Of a DNA stretch of 58,899 nucleotides, positions 1 to 8,925 are shown in pieces (the stretch's first letter is position 1; each line of letters opens with the position of its first letter). The stretch covers positions 1-58,899 of the forward strand of contig CAJLFU010000008.1 of the NCBI GenBank assembly GCA_905205995.1, given 5' to 3'. Made by a program: the position numbers and the translations under genes. The notes beneath the pieces were generated by a model. The model did not search any database and was not told the DNA's origin. It worked only from the letters and a program-made list of their open reading frames with translations. This DNA comes from an uncultured Haemophilus sp. Its GTDB lineage: Bacteria > Pseudomonadota > Gammaproteobacteria > Enterobacterales > Pasteurellaceae.

Positions 1-10
1 CCACTAAAGA

Positions 11-1399
11 TTATTTTTTATATTGGTATGAACCATCAGCTTGACGAATGAACTTGCCGCCATTTGATAAACGAAGTTCGCTCACTCGACCTTGACTGTT
101 CACTGAAACCTGTACTTTATCACCTGGTTTGAAGCTACTTAGAGCATTACCTGCACCAGTTGCTTTTGTCATTGCATTCACATCGGCAATATTCAATTTA
201 TTGTCACGGAATACTTGCATCAGTGAAACACCTTGCGGCACAGTTAATGTTTTTGTTGCACCTGTTGAAGCTGTTTGAGCTACTGGTTCTGCAGCTTTCA
301 CAGTCTTGTTGGTTGCGGATTTCGCTTCCACAATTTGAACTTTAGTTTCTTTAGTCGCAACAGGTTTAGCTTCTTGAATTTTACTTTGCTCTTTTTTCAC
401 GGTTTGAGTCGGCTGAGCTGTCGCTTTTTCAGTTGCTGGTTTAGGTTGTTTTTTCTTTTGAACAGCTTGTGTCTGTTCACGACGTGGTTCGGCTTTATGT
501 TCAACCGTTGCGGTATGTTTTTCTACAGCTGGTTGTGCAGTTTTCACTGGATCTTTAGCTGCTGTCGGAGCAACAGTTGGTTGAGCTGGAGCTTGTGTTG
601 CAGGTTGTTGAGCAACAGTTTGTTGCGCAGGCTCTGCAGTTTGTGATTTAGCGGCATCTGCTTTATCACCTACATATTCCATTGCTGGAGGTGTATCTGA
701 TTTAGCATCATTTGCTGTTTGTTCTGTTGTTGCTGGTGCTACCGTATTATTGTTATCTAATATCGTCGTTTCAACTGGTTGAGATTGATCCAATGATTGG
801 AATTGAACTGGTATTTCATTACCATTTTGTTGTTCGAAAGACTCCACCGTATCTGAATTTGGTTTTAGGGTGAAGAAAATAATCAGTAATACCAATAAAC
901 CCAAAATCGCAATAAATAAACGACGATGTTTTTCTGGTAACATTTGTAGAACTTTCCATTTTTCAGGCGATTTCAAGCTTACAGCAGCAGCGGCTGCTGG
1001 TGCAACTGTTTCGGCTTGAGTTGTCACTTCTTCCACAATCTCTTCTGCAGGAGAATTTTCAAAAATCACTTTTTCTTCCGCTACGCTTTCTATCTGAACA
1101 TTCTCAACGGGTTCTTGAGTTCCGAAAGCACTTGATGGCGCTGATTGTTCAGTATTTTCACTTTGAAATGCTTGAGAAGGCGAAAAAGGTTGGCTTGCTG
1201 CCGCACCAAAAGTTGGTTCGCGACGAACATGGAATTGCGTATCTGGTTGCTCTTTTTTACCAAATAAACCTTTGGCTTTATCAAAAATTGAGCCACTTTG
1301 TTGAACCGGTTTTCTTGGGGTCACAGAGTCTGAATGATTAAATCCTAAATCTAATTCATTTTGAGATGAATTGTCGTTAGGTTGATTTTTATTATCCAC
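11..1399 (-). CDS. oapA: Opacity-associated protein OapA
   Basis: OapA is a cell-envelope protein linked in H. influenzae to colony opacity and epithelial attachment. The 462-residue product has an acidic, Gln-rich cytoplasmic N-terminus and one membrane segment at about residues 161-178. A long Ala/Pro/Gln/Lys-rich spacer follows (about 200-375), then a C-terminal LysM-like OapA domain (about 380-462) that should face the periplasm and bind peptidoglycan. The start is GTG at 1399, preceded by GAGGT with 7 nt spacing. It lies downstream of epmB on the same strand, the same order as I recall in H. influenzae. The usual partner oapB would lie beyond the window edge. The repetitive spacer is the part most likely to vary between strains. 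Confidence 0.92.
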   Translation of the reverse strand: MDNKNQPNDNSSQNELDLGFNHSDSVTPRKPVQQSGSIFDKAKGLFGKKEQPDTQFHVRREPTFGAAASQPFSPSQAFQSENTEQSAPSSAFGTQEPVENVQIESVAEEKVIFENSPAEEIVEEVTTQAETVAPAAAAAVSLKSPEKWKVLQMLPEKHRRLFIAILGLLVLLIIFFTLKPNSDTVESFEQQNGNEIPVQFQSLDQSQPVETTILDNNNTVAPATTEQTANDAKSDTPPAMEYVGDKADAAKSQTAEPAQQTVAQQPATQAPAQPTVAPTAAKDPVKTAQPAVEKHTATVEHKAEPRREQTQAVQKKKQPKPATEKATAQPTQTVKKEQSKIQEAKPVATKETKVQIVEAKSATNKTVKAAEPVAQTASTGATKTLTVPQGVSLMQVFRDNKLNIADVNAMTKATGAGNALSSFKPGDKVQVSVNSQGRVSELRLSNGGKFIRQADGSYQYKK

Positions 1400-1474
1400 G
1401 GGATTACCTCGATTTGCTAAACTAAAGATCGCACAAAAAGTGCGGTGAAAAATTGGATCGTATTTTATCGGATC

Positions 1475-2497
1475 TTAAGCTGTGTATAAAGTCTTATTTG
1501 GCTCTCCACCAATTTCTCGAGCTAATTTGGGTACTAAATAGCCAGAAGTGAGCGCCTGTAATTCTTTATAAATTTGTAACGCTTTCTCATCTGAAATATA
1601 GAAATGGCTTGCCCCCTGCACTTTATCCAACAAATGCAAGTAATAAGGCAGAATGCCTGCTTGAAACAGCTTATCGCTTAATACTTTTAATGTATGTGGG
1701 TTATCATTCACATCCTTTAGAAGGACTGATTGATTGAGTAACGTGACCTTAGCACCTGCCAGTTTTTGCATAGCCAAAGCGAGTTCTTCATCAATTTCAT
1801 TTGGATGATTGATATGTGTCACAAACACTATTTGTAATGAGCTTTTTAGCAATAAATCACAAAATTCATCCGTAATACGTTCTGGAATCACGACCGGTAA
1901 ACGAGAGTGAATACGCAAACGTTGTAAGTGCGGTATCTTTTCAAGGCGTTCTAATAGCCACGCCCATTCACTATCCTTCGCCATCATCGGGTCACCACCC
2001 GAAAAAATCACTTCTTCGATTTCAGGATGTGCGGCAATATAGTCTATTGCTTGTTGCCAACTGGTTTTATTGCCTGGGTTTTGATCATAAGGAAAATGAC
2101 GACGGAAGCAATAACGGCAATTAATCGCACAGCCCCCTTTTGCCATAAACAGCAAGCGATTTTGATATTTATGCAGAATATTAGGCACGGCATTTTTTTG
2201 CTGCTCATCTAAAGGATCTTGGCTAAACCCCTCCGCTTCAATAAATTCTTGTTGGGCCGTCATTACCTGTAAAAAAAGTGGGTCTTTAGGATTCCCTTTT
2301 TCCATTTTTTCAACAAAAGGCAAAGGCACTCGCATAGCAAAAAGTCTACGAGCAGCGATGTCCTCGGCAAAATCTTCAACGGGCAAATTTAAGGTTTTTA
2401 ATAAGATTTTCGGATCAGAAATCGCATTTTTTAGGGTTTCTAACCAATTTTGTTCTTCTCTAATCGCAATATTTCGGGTTAAAATACGCACTTTCAA
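1475..2497 (-). CDS. epmB: EF-P beta-lysylation protein EpmB
   Basis: EpmB is a radical-SAM lysine 2,3-aminomutase that makes (R)-beta-lysine for attachment to elongation factor P. The CxxxCxxC iron-sulfur motif is at C123, C127 and C130, and a GGDP motif and the PLP-binding region follow. The length is normal for the family. The gene is divergent from its target efp across only 30 bp, so the two probably share a control region. The start shown is TTG at 2497. A GTG two codons later (2491) gives an N-terminus beginning MRIL, as I remember for the H. influenzae protein, and may be the true start. The C-terminus is followed by oapA. Confidence 0.93.
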   Translation of the reverse strand: MKVRILTRNIAIREEQNWLETLKNAISDPKILLKTLNLPVEDFAEDIAARRLFAMRVPLPFVEKMEKGNPKDPLFLQVMTAQQEFIEAEGFSQDPLDEQQKNAVPNILHKYQNRLLFMAKGGCAINCRYCFRRHFPYDQNPGNKTSWQQAIDYIAAHPEIEEVIFSGGDPMMAKDSEWAWLLERLEKIPHLQRLRIHSRLPVVIPERITDEFCDLLLKSSLQIVFVTHINHPNEIDEELALAMQKLAGAKVTLLNQSVLLKDVNDNPHTLKVLSDKLFQAGILPYYLHLLDKVQGASHFYISDEKALQIYKELQALTSGYLVPKLAREIGGEPNKTLYTA

Positions 2498-2527
2498 ACA
2501 ATCTCTATTTTTTAGGATATTTTTAAT

Positions 2528-3094
2528 ATGGCTACATATACTACCAGTGATTTCAAACCAGGTCTAAAATTTATGCAAGACGGTGAGCCTTGTGTGATCG
2601 TTGAAAACGAATTCGTTAAACCAGGTAAAGGCCAAGCTTTTACTCGTACTCGTATTCGTAAATTAATTTCAGGCAAAGTATTAGACGTAAACTTCAAATC
2701 TGGTACTTCGGTTGAAGCTGCTGATGTTATGGATCTTAACCTGACTTATTCATACAAAGATGATGCATTCTGGTACTTCATGCACCCAGAAACATTCGAA
2801 CAATACTCTGCTGATGCAAAAGCGGTGGGTGATGCAGAAAAATGGTTATTAGACCAAGCAGATTGTATCGTAACTTTATGGAATGGTGCGCCAATCAGCG
2901 TTACTCCACCAAACTTCGTAGAATTAGAAATCATTGATACAGACCCTGGTCTTAAAGGTGATACTGCAGGTACCGGCGGTAAACCAGCGACATTAAGTAC
3001 TGGTGCTGTGGTGAAAGTACCTCTTTTCGTTCAAATCGGTGAAGTGATTAAAGTCGATACTCGTTCAGGTGAATACGTTTCTCGTGTGAAATAA
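2528..3094 (+). CDS. efp: Elongation factor P
   Basis: EF-P binds between the ribosomal P and E sites and rescues ribosomes stalled on polyproline stretches. The 188-residue protein has the three beta-barrel domains of the family. The modified lysine is visible as K34 in the loop PGKGQ, matching an EpmA/EpmB-type beta-lysylation system. This fits the divergent epmB next door; epmA is not in the window. Length and start are standard, although the Shine-Dalgarno AGGA sits about 12 nt from ATG. A strong hairpin terminator follows. Confidence 0.97.
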   Translation: MATYTTSDFKPGLKFMQDGEPCVIVENEFVKPGKGQAFTRTRIRKLISGKVLDVNFKSGTSVEAADVMDLNLTYSYKDDAFWYFMHPETFEQYSADAKAVGDAEKWLLDQADCIVTLWNGAPISVTPPNFVELEIIDTDPGLKGDTAGTGGKPATLSTGAVVKVPLFVQIGEVIKVDTRSGEYVSRVK

Positions 3095-3116
3095 TCTTTC
3101 ATAATGAGATAAAAAG

Positions 3117-3152
3117 AACGGTCAATATTTAATGAATATTGGCCGTTTTTTA
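3117..3152 (+). terminator. Intrinsic terminator of efp
   Basis: An imperfect inverted repeat (AACGGTCAATATT / AATATTGGCCGTT) with a 5-nt loop is followed by a run of Ts. It lies 22 nt after the efp stop codon. It is not an uptake-sequence pair. Confidence 0.85.
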
Positions 3153-3180
3153 TTGTTTGCTCATCAGCTTTATGGATATA

Positions 3181-3209
3181 AAAAATGCGGTTATTTCTAA
3201 CCGCACTTT
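3181..3209 (-). terminator. Terminator of the Protein E gene, uptake-sequence pair
   Basis: Read on the minus strand, AAAGTGCGGTTA and TAACCGCATTTT form a 12-bp stem around a GAAA loop, followed by Ts. One arm is an exact uptake signal core; the other has lost one base. Confidence 0.8.
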
Positions 3210-3215
3210 GATTGA

Positions 3216-3719
3216 TTATTTCGCTTTTGAGCCTTCTAAATCTAAAGAAGGTTTTCTATCTGAGTTCACACAAATAACCTGCGCAGCCGCATAGAGCGTT
3301 GTGTTAGGTTTTAAGCTAATGGTGTATTTCTCTTGTTTTTTCGGTGCGGCGCGTAAACCTTCACCCCAGAAATCATCATAAAAATCAGTACGAACTTGAG
3401 TTAAATGGTAGTTCTTACAGTTTAAAATTTTATATTGGCGAACAGAACGCGCATAGCGTCTTTTCTCATTTGGATACACATATAAACCTTTATCCAAATT
3501 CACCACCGCATCAAAATGCACTTGGTTTAAATCTTGGTTATCCACCCAAATTGAATCGGCATCAATGTAGTAATTTTTATCTTTTACTAATCGCACATAC
3601 CCTACTCTATCTTTTGAAGGAGGTGTTAATGTCACCTCTTCTTGTGTAACTGGCGATTGAACAGCTGAACAGCCTGCTAAAAGGGCTACACCTAAAAACG
3701 TTAATACTAATTTTTTCAT
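3216..3719 (-). CDS. pe: Surface adhesin lipoprotein Protein E
   Basis: Protein E of non-typeable H. influenzae is an outer-membrane lipoprotein that binds vitronectin, laminin and plasminogen. The 167-residue product has a lipoprotein signal with lipobox LAGC (C17). Its central part is nearly the same as I remember for the H. influenzae protein, including the strings NYYID, HFDAVVNLDKGLYVYP and RYARSVRQYKILNC, and the segment around NYHLTQVRTDFYD. The binding region described for the H. influenzae protein falls around residues 84-108. It sits just downstream of pflA, as in H. influenzae. Only the N-terminus and the last about 20 residues look divergent. Ligand binding in this species is an inference. 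Confidence 0.88.
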   Translation of the reverse strand: MKKLVLTFLGVALLAGCSAVQSPVTQEEVTLTPPSKDRVGYVRLVKDKNYYIDADSIWVDNQDLNQVHFDAVVNLDKGLYVYPNEKRRYARSVRQYKILNCKNYHLTQVRTDFYDDFWGEGLRAAPKKQEKYTISLKPNTTLYAAAQVICVNSDRKPSLDLEGSKAK

Positions 3720-3771
3720 TTTTCCTCCTTAAAGCTTTCTAAGCCTGCTGTTAATCTTTTTATACCCTAGC

Positions 3772-4512
3772 TTAATATTTTACCGTATGTCCATATCCTT
3801 CAAGAATCGTTTTAATATGCTCAAGCGATTCTTTCGTCGGAGGCAATACATCTTCGAGTTCATAGTCAAACCCAAGGGTTTTCCATTTGTGGGCACCTAA
3901 TCGATGATAAGGGAGAAGTTCGACTTTTTCAATATTGGTCATACCTTCAATAAACTGTCCGAGTAGATGAACATCATGATCGTTATCTGTATAGCCTGGA
4001 ACCACCACATAACGGATCCAAGTTCGTTGATTACGTTTTTGCAGATATTTCGCAAATTCCAGCGTCCGTTTATTTGGTACGCCAATAAGGTTTTGGTGCA
4101 CTTGATCGTTAAGTTCTTTTAAATCAAGCAACACAAGATCGGTTACATCAAGCAATTCATCAATAATATGATCGTAATGACGCACAAAACCATTGGTGTC
4201 TAAACAGGTATTAATGCCTTCTGCTTTACAAGCTCGGAACCAATCTCGCACAAATTCTGCTTGGAGAACAGCTTCCCCACCAGATGCCGTCACGCCACCA
4301 CCAGTCGCATTCATAAAATGGCGATAACTCACCACTTCTTTCATGAGCTCTTCAACACTGATTTCGCGACCACCGTCAAGATCCCAAGTATCACGGTTGT
4401 GGCAATATTTGCAACGCATTAAACAGCCTTGCATAAATAAAATAAAGCGAATCCCCGGTCCATCCACGGTGCCACAAGATTCAAAAGAATGAATTCTTCC
4501 TAAAACAGACAT
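3772..4512 (-). CDS. pflA: Pyruvate formate-lyase-activating enzyme
   Basis: PflA is a radical-SAM enzyme that abstracts a hydrogen from the glycine of PflB to switch on anaerobic pyruvate cleavage. The 246-residue protein carries CxxxCxxC at about C30-C37 (GCLMRCKYCHN) and the ATGGGVTASGGE stretch for SAM binding. It lies downstream of its target pflB on the same strand. A hairpin terminator lies between them, so pflA is probably partly uncoupled from pflB transcription. Confidence 0.96.
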   Translation of the reverse strand: MSVLGRIHSFESCGTVDGPGIRFILFMQGCLMRCKYCHNRDTWDLDGGREISVEELMKEVVSYRHFMNATGGGVTASGGEAVLQAEFVRDWFRACKAEGINTCLDTNGFVRHYDHIIDELLDVTDLVLLDLKELNDQVHQNLIGVPNKRTLEFAKYLQKRNQRTWIRYVVVPGYTDNDHDVHLLGQFIEGMTNIEKVELLPYHRLGAHKWKTLGFDYELEDVLPPTKESLEHIKTILEGYGHTVKY

Positions 4513-4565
4513 ACATAAATTTCCAAAAAATGAATATGGCTAAATTTTACCAAAAATATCGTCTA

Positions 4566-4600
4566 TAAAAAATGAGCCTGACTTAAATCAGGCTCATAAT
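4566..4600 (-). terminator. Terminator between pflB and pflA
   Basis: A perfect 10-bp stem, ATGAGCCTGA / TCAGGCTCAT, with a 6-nt loop is followed on the minus strand by a run of Ts. It lies 45 nt after the pflB stop and before the pflA start, so it would limit read-through from pflB into pflA. Confidence 0.85.
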
Positions 4601-4641
4601 TTTTATGTTCCCGCTAAAGTGCGGTTAAATTTTATTGTGTT

Positions 4642-6954
4642 TTAGAACGATTCTGTGAATGTACGAGTCACGACGTCTTGTTGTTGCTCTTTAGTTAAAG
4701 AGTTGAAACGTACTGCGTAACCAGATACACGGATGGTTAATTGCGGATATTTATCCGGATTTTCCATTGCATCTAATAACATTTCACGGTTTAACACGTT
4801 CACGTTTAAGTGTTGGCCACCTTCTACTGTTGCTTCATGGTGGAAGTAACCATCCATTAAGCCTGCAAGGTTACGACGTTGTGCTTCTGCATCTTTACCT
4901 AACGCATTTGGTACGATTGAGAAGGTGTAAGAAATACCATCTTTCGCGTAAGCAAATGGAAGTTTAGCAACAGAAGTTAATGACGCTACCGCACCTTTTT
5001 GGTCACGACCGTGCATTGGGTTCGCACCTGGTCCGAATGGCGCACCTGAGCGACGACCATCTGGAGTGTTACCTGTTTTCTTACCATAAACCACGTTAGA
5101 AGTAATGGTTAATACAGATTGTGTAGGTACAGCGTTGCGGTAAGTTTTAAGTTTTTGAATTTTCTTCATGAAACGTTCAACTAAGTCACAAGCGATGTCA
5201 TCAACACGGTTGTCGTTGTTACCATATTGTGGATATTCACCTTCGATTTCGAAGTCGATCGCTACGTTGCTTGCTACAACATTGCCATCTTTATCTTTGA
5301 TGTCGCCACGAATTGGTTTAACTTTCGCATATTTAATTGCTGAAAGTGAGTCTGCTGCAACAGAAAGACCTGCGATACCACAAGCCATAGTACGGTATAC
5401 ATCACGATCATGTAACGCCATTAATGCTGCTTCGTATGAATATTTATCGTGCATGTAGTGGATGATGTTTAAGGCAGTCACATATTGTTTTGCCAACCAA
5501 TCCATAAAGCTGTCCATACGAGTCATGACTGTGTCGAAATCTAACACTTCATCAGTGATTGGTGAAGTTTTCGGACCTACTTGCATACCTAATTTTTCAT
5601 CGATACCGCCGTTGATTGCGTATAACAATGTTTTCGCTAAGTTTGCACGAGCACCGAAGAATTGCATTTGTTTACCAACAACCATTGGTGATACACAACA
5701 TGCGATTGCGTAGTCATCATTGTTGAAGTCTGGACGCATTAAATCATCGTTTTCGTATTGAACAGATGAGGTATCAATCGATACTTTCGCACAGAAACGT
5801 TTGAAGTTTTCAGGTAATTGCTCAGACCAAAGGATAGTCAAGTTTGGTTCTGGAGAAGTACCCATGTTGTAAAGGGTGTGTAAAATACGGAATGTATTTT
5901 TGGTTACTAATGTACGGCCATCTAAACCCATACCTGCGATGGTTTCAGTTGCCCACATTGGGTCACCAGAGAATAATTGATCGTATTCAGGTGTACGTAA
6001 GAAACGAACCATACGAAGTTTCATGACTAAGTGGTCAACTAATTCTTGCGCTTCAGTTTCAGTAATTTTACCCGCTTTTAAATCACGTTCTATATAGATA
6101 TCGATAAAGGTTGCAGTACGACCGAATGACATCGCTGCACCATTTTGTGATTTGATTGCTGCTAAGTAAGCAAAGTACATCCATTGAATTGCTTCTTTAG
6201 CGTTAGTTGCTGGGTTAGAAATATCGTAACCGTAGCTTGCAGCCATTTGTTTCATTTGGCCTAATGCACGGTGTTGTTCTGCGATTTCTTCACGTAAACG
6301 GATAGTTGCTTCAAGATTTACGCCATCTTCTAAGTCTTTTTGTAAAGAAGAGAATTGTGCGTATTTATCTTTCATTAAGAAGTCTACACCGTAAAGTGCT
6401 ACACGACGGTAGTCACCGATAATACGGCCACGACCGTAAGCATCTGGAAGACCAGTTAATACACCTGATTTACGGCAACGTAAAATATCTGGTGTATAAA
6501 CATCGAATACGCCTTGGTTATGTGTTTTACGGTATTCAGTGAAGATTTTTTTCACTTCAGGATTTAATTCACGACCGTAAACTTTACATGAACCTTCCAC
6601 CATTTTAATACCACCAAATGGCATAATGGCACGTTTTAATGGAGCATCAGTTTGAAGACCTACGATTTTCTCCAAGTCTTTATTGATGTAGCCTGGCGCG
6701 TGAGAAATAATCGTTGAAGGCGTATGCTCGTCAAAGTCTAATGGCGCGTGAGTACGGTTTTCAACTTTGATCCCTTCCATTACAGTTTCCCAAAGTTTTG
6801 TTGTCGCTTCGGTTGGACCAGCTAAGAAAGAATCATCACCTTCATACGGGGTGTAGTTCTTCTGAATAAAATCACGCACGTTGACGTTTTCTTGCCAGTC
6901 ACCGGCAACGAACCCTGTCCACGCAACTTTTTGTGCTTCATTAAGTTCTGACAT
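4642..6954 (-). CDS. pflB: Formate C-acetyltransferase (pyruvate formate-lyase)
   Basis: PflB converts pyruvate and CoA to acetyl-CoA and formate in anaerobic growth. The adjacent catalytic cysteines lie at residues 419-420 (AIACCVSP) and the radical glycine at 745 in RVSGYAVRF. The 770-residue length is close to the E. coli enzyme. An in-frame ATG two codons upstream (6960) sits too close to the AAGGAA ribosome site; the ATG at 6954 has about 7 nt spacing and is preferred, giving an MSELN start. The transporter gene focA lies 53 nt upstream on the same strand, so focA-pflB form the usual operon. Confidence 0.97.
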   Translation of the reverse strand: MSELNEAQKVAWTGFVAGDWQENVNVRDFIQKNYTPYEGDDSFLAGPTEATTKLWETVMEGIKVENRTHAPLDFDEHTPSTIISHAPGYINKDLEKIVGLQTDAPLKRAIMPFGGIKMVEGSCKVYGRELNPEVKKIFTEYRKTHNQGVFDVYTPDILRCRKSGVLTGLPDAYGRGRIIGDYRRVALYGVDFLMKDKYAQFSSLQKDLEDGVNLEATIRLREEIAEQHRALGQMKQMAASYGYDISNPATNAKEAIQWMYFAYLAAIKSQNGAAMSFGRTATFIDIYIERDLKAGKITETEAQELVDHLVMKLRMVRFLRTPEYDQLFSGDPMWATETIAGMGLDGRTLVTKNTFRILHTLYNMGTSPEPNLTILWSEQLPENFKRFCAKVSIDTSSVQYENDDLMRPDFNNDDYAIACCVSPMVVGKQMQFFGARANLAKTLLYAINGGIDEKLGMQVGPKTSPITDEVLDFDTVMTRMDSFMDWLAKQYVTALNIIHYMHDKYSYEAALMALHDRDVYRTMACGIAGLSVAADSLSAIKYAKVKPIRGDIKDKDGNVVASNVAIDFEIEGEYPQYGNNDNRVDDIACDLVERFMKKIQKLKTYRNAVPTQSVLTITSNVVYGKKTGNTPDGRRSGAPFGPGANPMHGRDQKGAVASLTSVAKLPFAYAKDGISYTFSIVPNALGKDAEAQRRNLAGLMDGYFHHEATVEGGQHLNVNVLNREMLLDAMENPDKYPQLTIRVSGYAVRFNSLTKEQQQDVVTRTFTESF

Positions 6955-7007
6955 AGTCATTTCCTTTTTTAATTGATAAAAAATAAGTCTGTTAGTTCGT
7001 TAGTACA

Positions 7008-7862
7008 TTAGTGAGCTTTAGTTAAATAACGTTGGAATAAGCCGATACAAACTGCGCCGCCCACAATATTGCCCAACGTTACGGGAATTAAATTCTTCAC
7101 AATGAGATGATAAAGATCTAAGTCTGCATATTTCATTGGATCCACACCAATTTGTTGCCAAAATTCTGGTGTACTAAAATGTGCTGTAATAATGCCAAGC
7201 GGAATCATAAACATATTTGCCACACAGTGTTCAAAACCTGATGCCACAAATAAGCCAATTGGCATAATCATAATAAATGCTTTGTCTGTAACAGTTTTAC
7301 CGGAATAAGACATCCATACCGCTACACACACCATAATGTTACATAAAATACCAAGGTTAAATGCCTCAAACCAAGTATGATGAATTTTATGTTGCGCGGT
7401 TGCCAAAATGGTTAAACCCCATTGACCACTTGCTGCCATGGTTTGTCCCCCAAACCAAATCACCGCAGCAATAAATAAACCGCCTACGAAGTTGCCTAAA
7501 TACACCACAATCCAATTTCGGATCATTTGTGCTGTAGTGATTTTTCCGCCTACGCGGGCAACTAAGGTTAAAGTAGAAGAGGTGAATAATTCAGTTCCTA
7601 AAATCACCACCATAATTACGCCTAAAGAGAAGACTAATCCACCAACTAACTTGGTTAATCCCCAAGGTGCGCCAGCGCTCGCTGTTTGAGTTGTCGTATA
7701 AAATACAAAGGCTAATGCAATACAAGCCCCAGCACTAATACCAGACATAAATGATAAAAATGGACGTTTTTGCGCTTTATACGCAGCGACGTTTTCAGCA
7801 TAATCCGTTGCTTCAACTGGTGTGAGAGCAACAGAAGATTGATTTAAATTTTCTGATGCCAT
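7008..7862 (-). CDS. focA: Formate transporter FocA
   Basis: FocA is the inner-membrane formate channel that exports or re-imports the formate made by PflB. The 284-residue protein has the six membrane helices of the formate/nitrite transporter family. The family signatures GGLFIAAVIW and FEHCVANMFMIPLG are visible, the latter containing the conserved channel histidine region. It is first in the focA-pflB operon. A second, distant family member lies at 54.7 kb. The 5' leader contains an 8-bp inverted repeat (7905-7924). Confidence 0.95.
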   Translation of the reverse strand: MASENLNQSSVALTPVEATDYAENVAAYKAQKRPFLSFMSGISAGACIALAFVFYTTTQTASAGAPWGLTKLVGGLVFSLGVIMVVILGTELFTSSTLTLVARVGGKITTAQMIRNWIVVYLGNFVGGLFIAAVIWFGGQTMAASGQWGLTILATAQHKIHHTWFEAFNLGILCNIMVCVAVWMSYSGKTVTDKAFIMIMPIGLFVASGFEHCVANMFMIPLGIITAHFSTPEFWQQIGVDPMKYADLDLYHLIVKNLIPVTLGNIVGGAVCIGLFQRYLTKAH

Positions 7863-7904
7863 ATCTTACTCCAAATAATTAATTGATTATTTTTATACTT
7901 CAAC

Positions 7905-7924
7905 ATAGGTATTTTCATACCTAT
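7905..7924. promoter_or_regulatory. Inverted repeat in the focA leader
   Basis: A perfect repeat, ATAGGTAT-TTTC-ATACCTAT, lies 43 nt upstream of the focA start. It could be a protein-binding site or an mRNA hairpin. The heptamers resemble NarL/NarP half sites (TACCNAT type), but they point outwards with 6 bp between them, unlike the known 7-2-7 arrangement, so no regulator is assigned. Confidence 0.4.
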
Positions 7925-8024
7925 TGTCATTCTACTCTCTTAAAAAACCTTTGCAAGAAATCCCCTACTTATTTCAAAAAAATTTGATATTTTGCAAATT
8001 TTGGTAAATTTTATCTTTAAATAC

Positions 8025-8056
8025 AAAAAAAGCGAGATATCACTATCCCGCTTTTT
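8025..8056 (-). terminator. Terminator of comE1
   Basis: On the minus strand AAAAGCGGGATA and TATCTCGCTTTT pair around a short loop, with one G-U pair, and run into seven Ts. It starts 19 nt after the comE1 stop. Confidence 0.8.
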
Positions 8057-8074
8057 ATATATAAATAACGCAGA

Positions 8075-8425
8075 TTAAAACGCAATACGATCGCGATTTT
8101 TCTCTAACGTTGCTTTACCAATGCCTTGTACTTCAAGCAATTGTTCTGCCATAGTGAAATTACCGTGCTTTTCACGATACTGCACAATGGCTTCCGCCTT
8201 TTTCGCACCAATACCAATTAGCGCTTTTTGAATTTCTGATGCACTGGCGGTATTGATATTTAATTTATCACTCACTGCTTGTTGTGTAGTTTGTGATGCG
8301 GTTTGTTGCTGAACTTGCGCTTGAGGTTGAGCCTGTTCAGCCACCTTTTCTTCTGCAAACACTTGCGAGCTCAACATTGTGGTCGCAACAAATAATGAAT
8401 TAAATAAATGTTTCATCAATTTCAT
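8075..8425 (-). CDS. comE1: Competence protein ComE1, helix-hairpin-helix
   Basis: ComE1 is a small periplasmic DNA-binding protein of the ComEA type that helps pull transforming DNA across the outer membrane. The mature part has the HhH pair, LNINTASASEIQKALIGIG then EQLLEVQGIGKATLEK. The open frame runs further upstream, but the ATG at 8425 has AAGGA at 7 nt spacing and opens a normal signal peptide ending near VFAEEK. The chosen product is 116 residues, close to the H. influenzae protein. A Gln/Ala-rich linker separates signal and HhH. Expected to belong to the CRP-S competence regulon; I did not identify a clear CRP-S site upstream. Confidence 0.88.
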   Translation of the reverse strand: MKLMKHLFNSLFVATTMLSSQVFAEEKVAEQAQPQAQVQQQTASQTTQQAVSDKLNINTASASEIQKALIGIGAKKAEAIVQYREKHGNFTMAEQLLEVQGIGKATLEKNRDRIAF

Positions 8426-8569
8426 AAAAATGTCCTTTATTAACAAAAAGTACCGTTGATTCATATCAACAGCGACATTTTTAAGAAACACCAAAAACAC
8501 GCAAGAAATTGACCGCACTTTTGCGATCCTGATCGCAAAAATTACATTTAAGTAAATGAAAAAACGACC

Positions 8570-8887
8570 TTAGCGCACCACCACTGCCGTGCCACTTGCA
8601 ATCACCATAAACATGCTTTTCGTGCCCACTGTTGTGTAGTTAACTTCCACGCCAACAATAGCATTAGCACCCAAGGCATACGCTTTTTCTTCTAGTTCTT
8701 TCAACGCATCTTGACGCGCACGACTAATACGACGCTCATAAACACTAGAACGCCCACCAATCACATCCGTAATGCCAGCAAAGAAATCACGCATGAAATT
8801 GGCACCCGCAATCACCTCACCGAAGACGACTTGTTTATATTCTACGATTTGTTTCCCTTCAACATTAGGGGTTGTTGTCACAATCAT
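8570..8887 (-). CDS. ybjQ: YbjQ-family (UPF0145) putative heavy-metal-binding protein
   Basis: This 105-residue protein matches the YbjQ family along its whole length, with GEVIAGANFMRDFFAGITDVIGG, the RxARxxAL segment and ALGANAIVGVEVNYTTVG. YbjQ proteins form pentamers and are called metal-binding on structural grounds; the real role is unknown. It is cytoplasmic. The ribosome site AAGGA lies 6 nt before the ATG. It stands between rdgB and comE1 on the same strand, with a single uptake sequence on each side. Confidence 0.85.
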   Translation of the reverse strand: MIVTTTPNVEGKQIVEYKQVVFGEVIAGANFMRDFFAGITDVIGGRSSVYERRISRARQDALKELEEKAYALGANAIVGVEVNYTTVGTKSMFMVIASGTAVVVR

Positions 8888-8925
8888 TTTGTATCCTTAA
8901 ATTCTCGTTAAAAATTAACCGCACT

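Noticed and set aside
275..646. Plus-strand frame within oapA
   Set aside because: It is the antisense shadow of the repetitive Ala/Pro/Lys spacer and has no ribosome site or family pattern.
6955..6960. pflB starting at the upstream ATG (6960)
   Set aside because: The ribosome site lies directly against this ATG; the second ATG has correct spacing and gives the family N-terminus.
7984..7997. An FNR site (TTGAT-N4-ATCAA) upstream of focA
   Set aside because: The second half is TGCAA, with two mismatches, in AT-rich DNA where such matches arise by chance.
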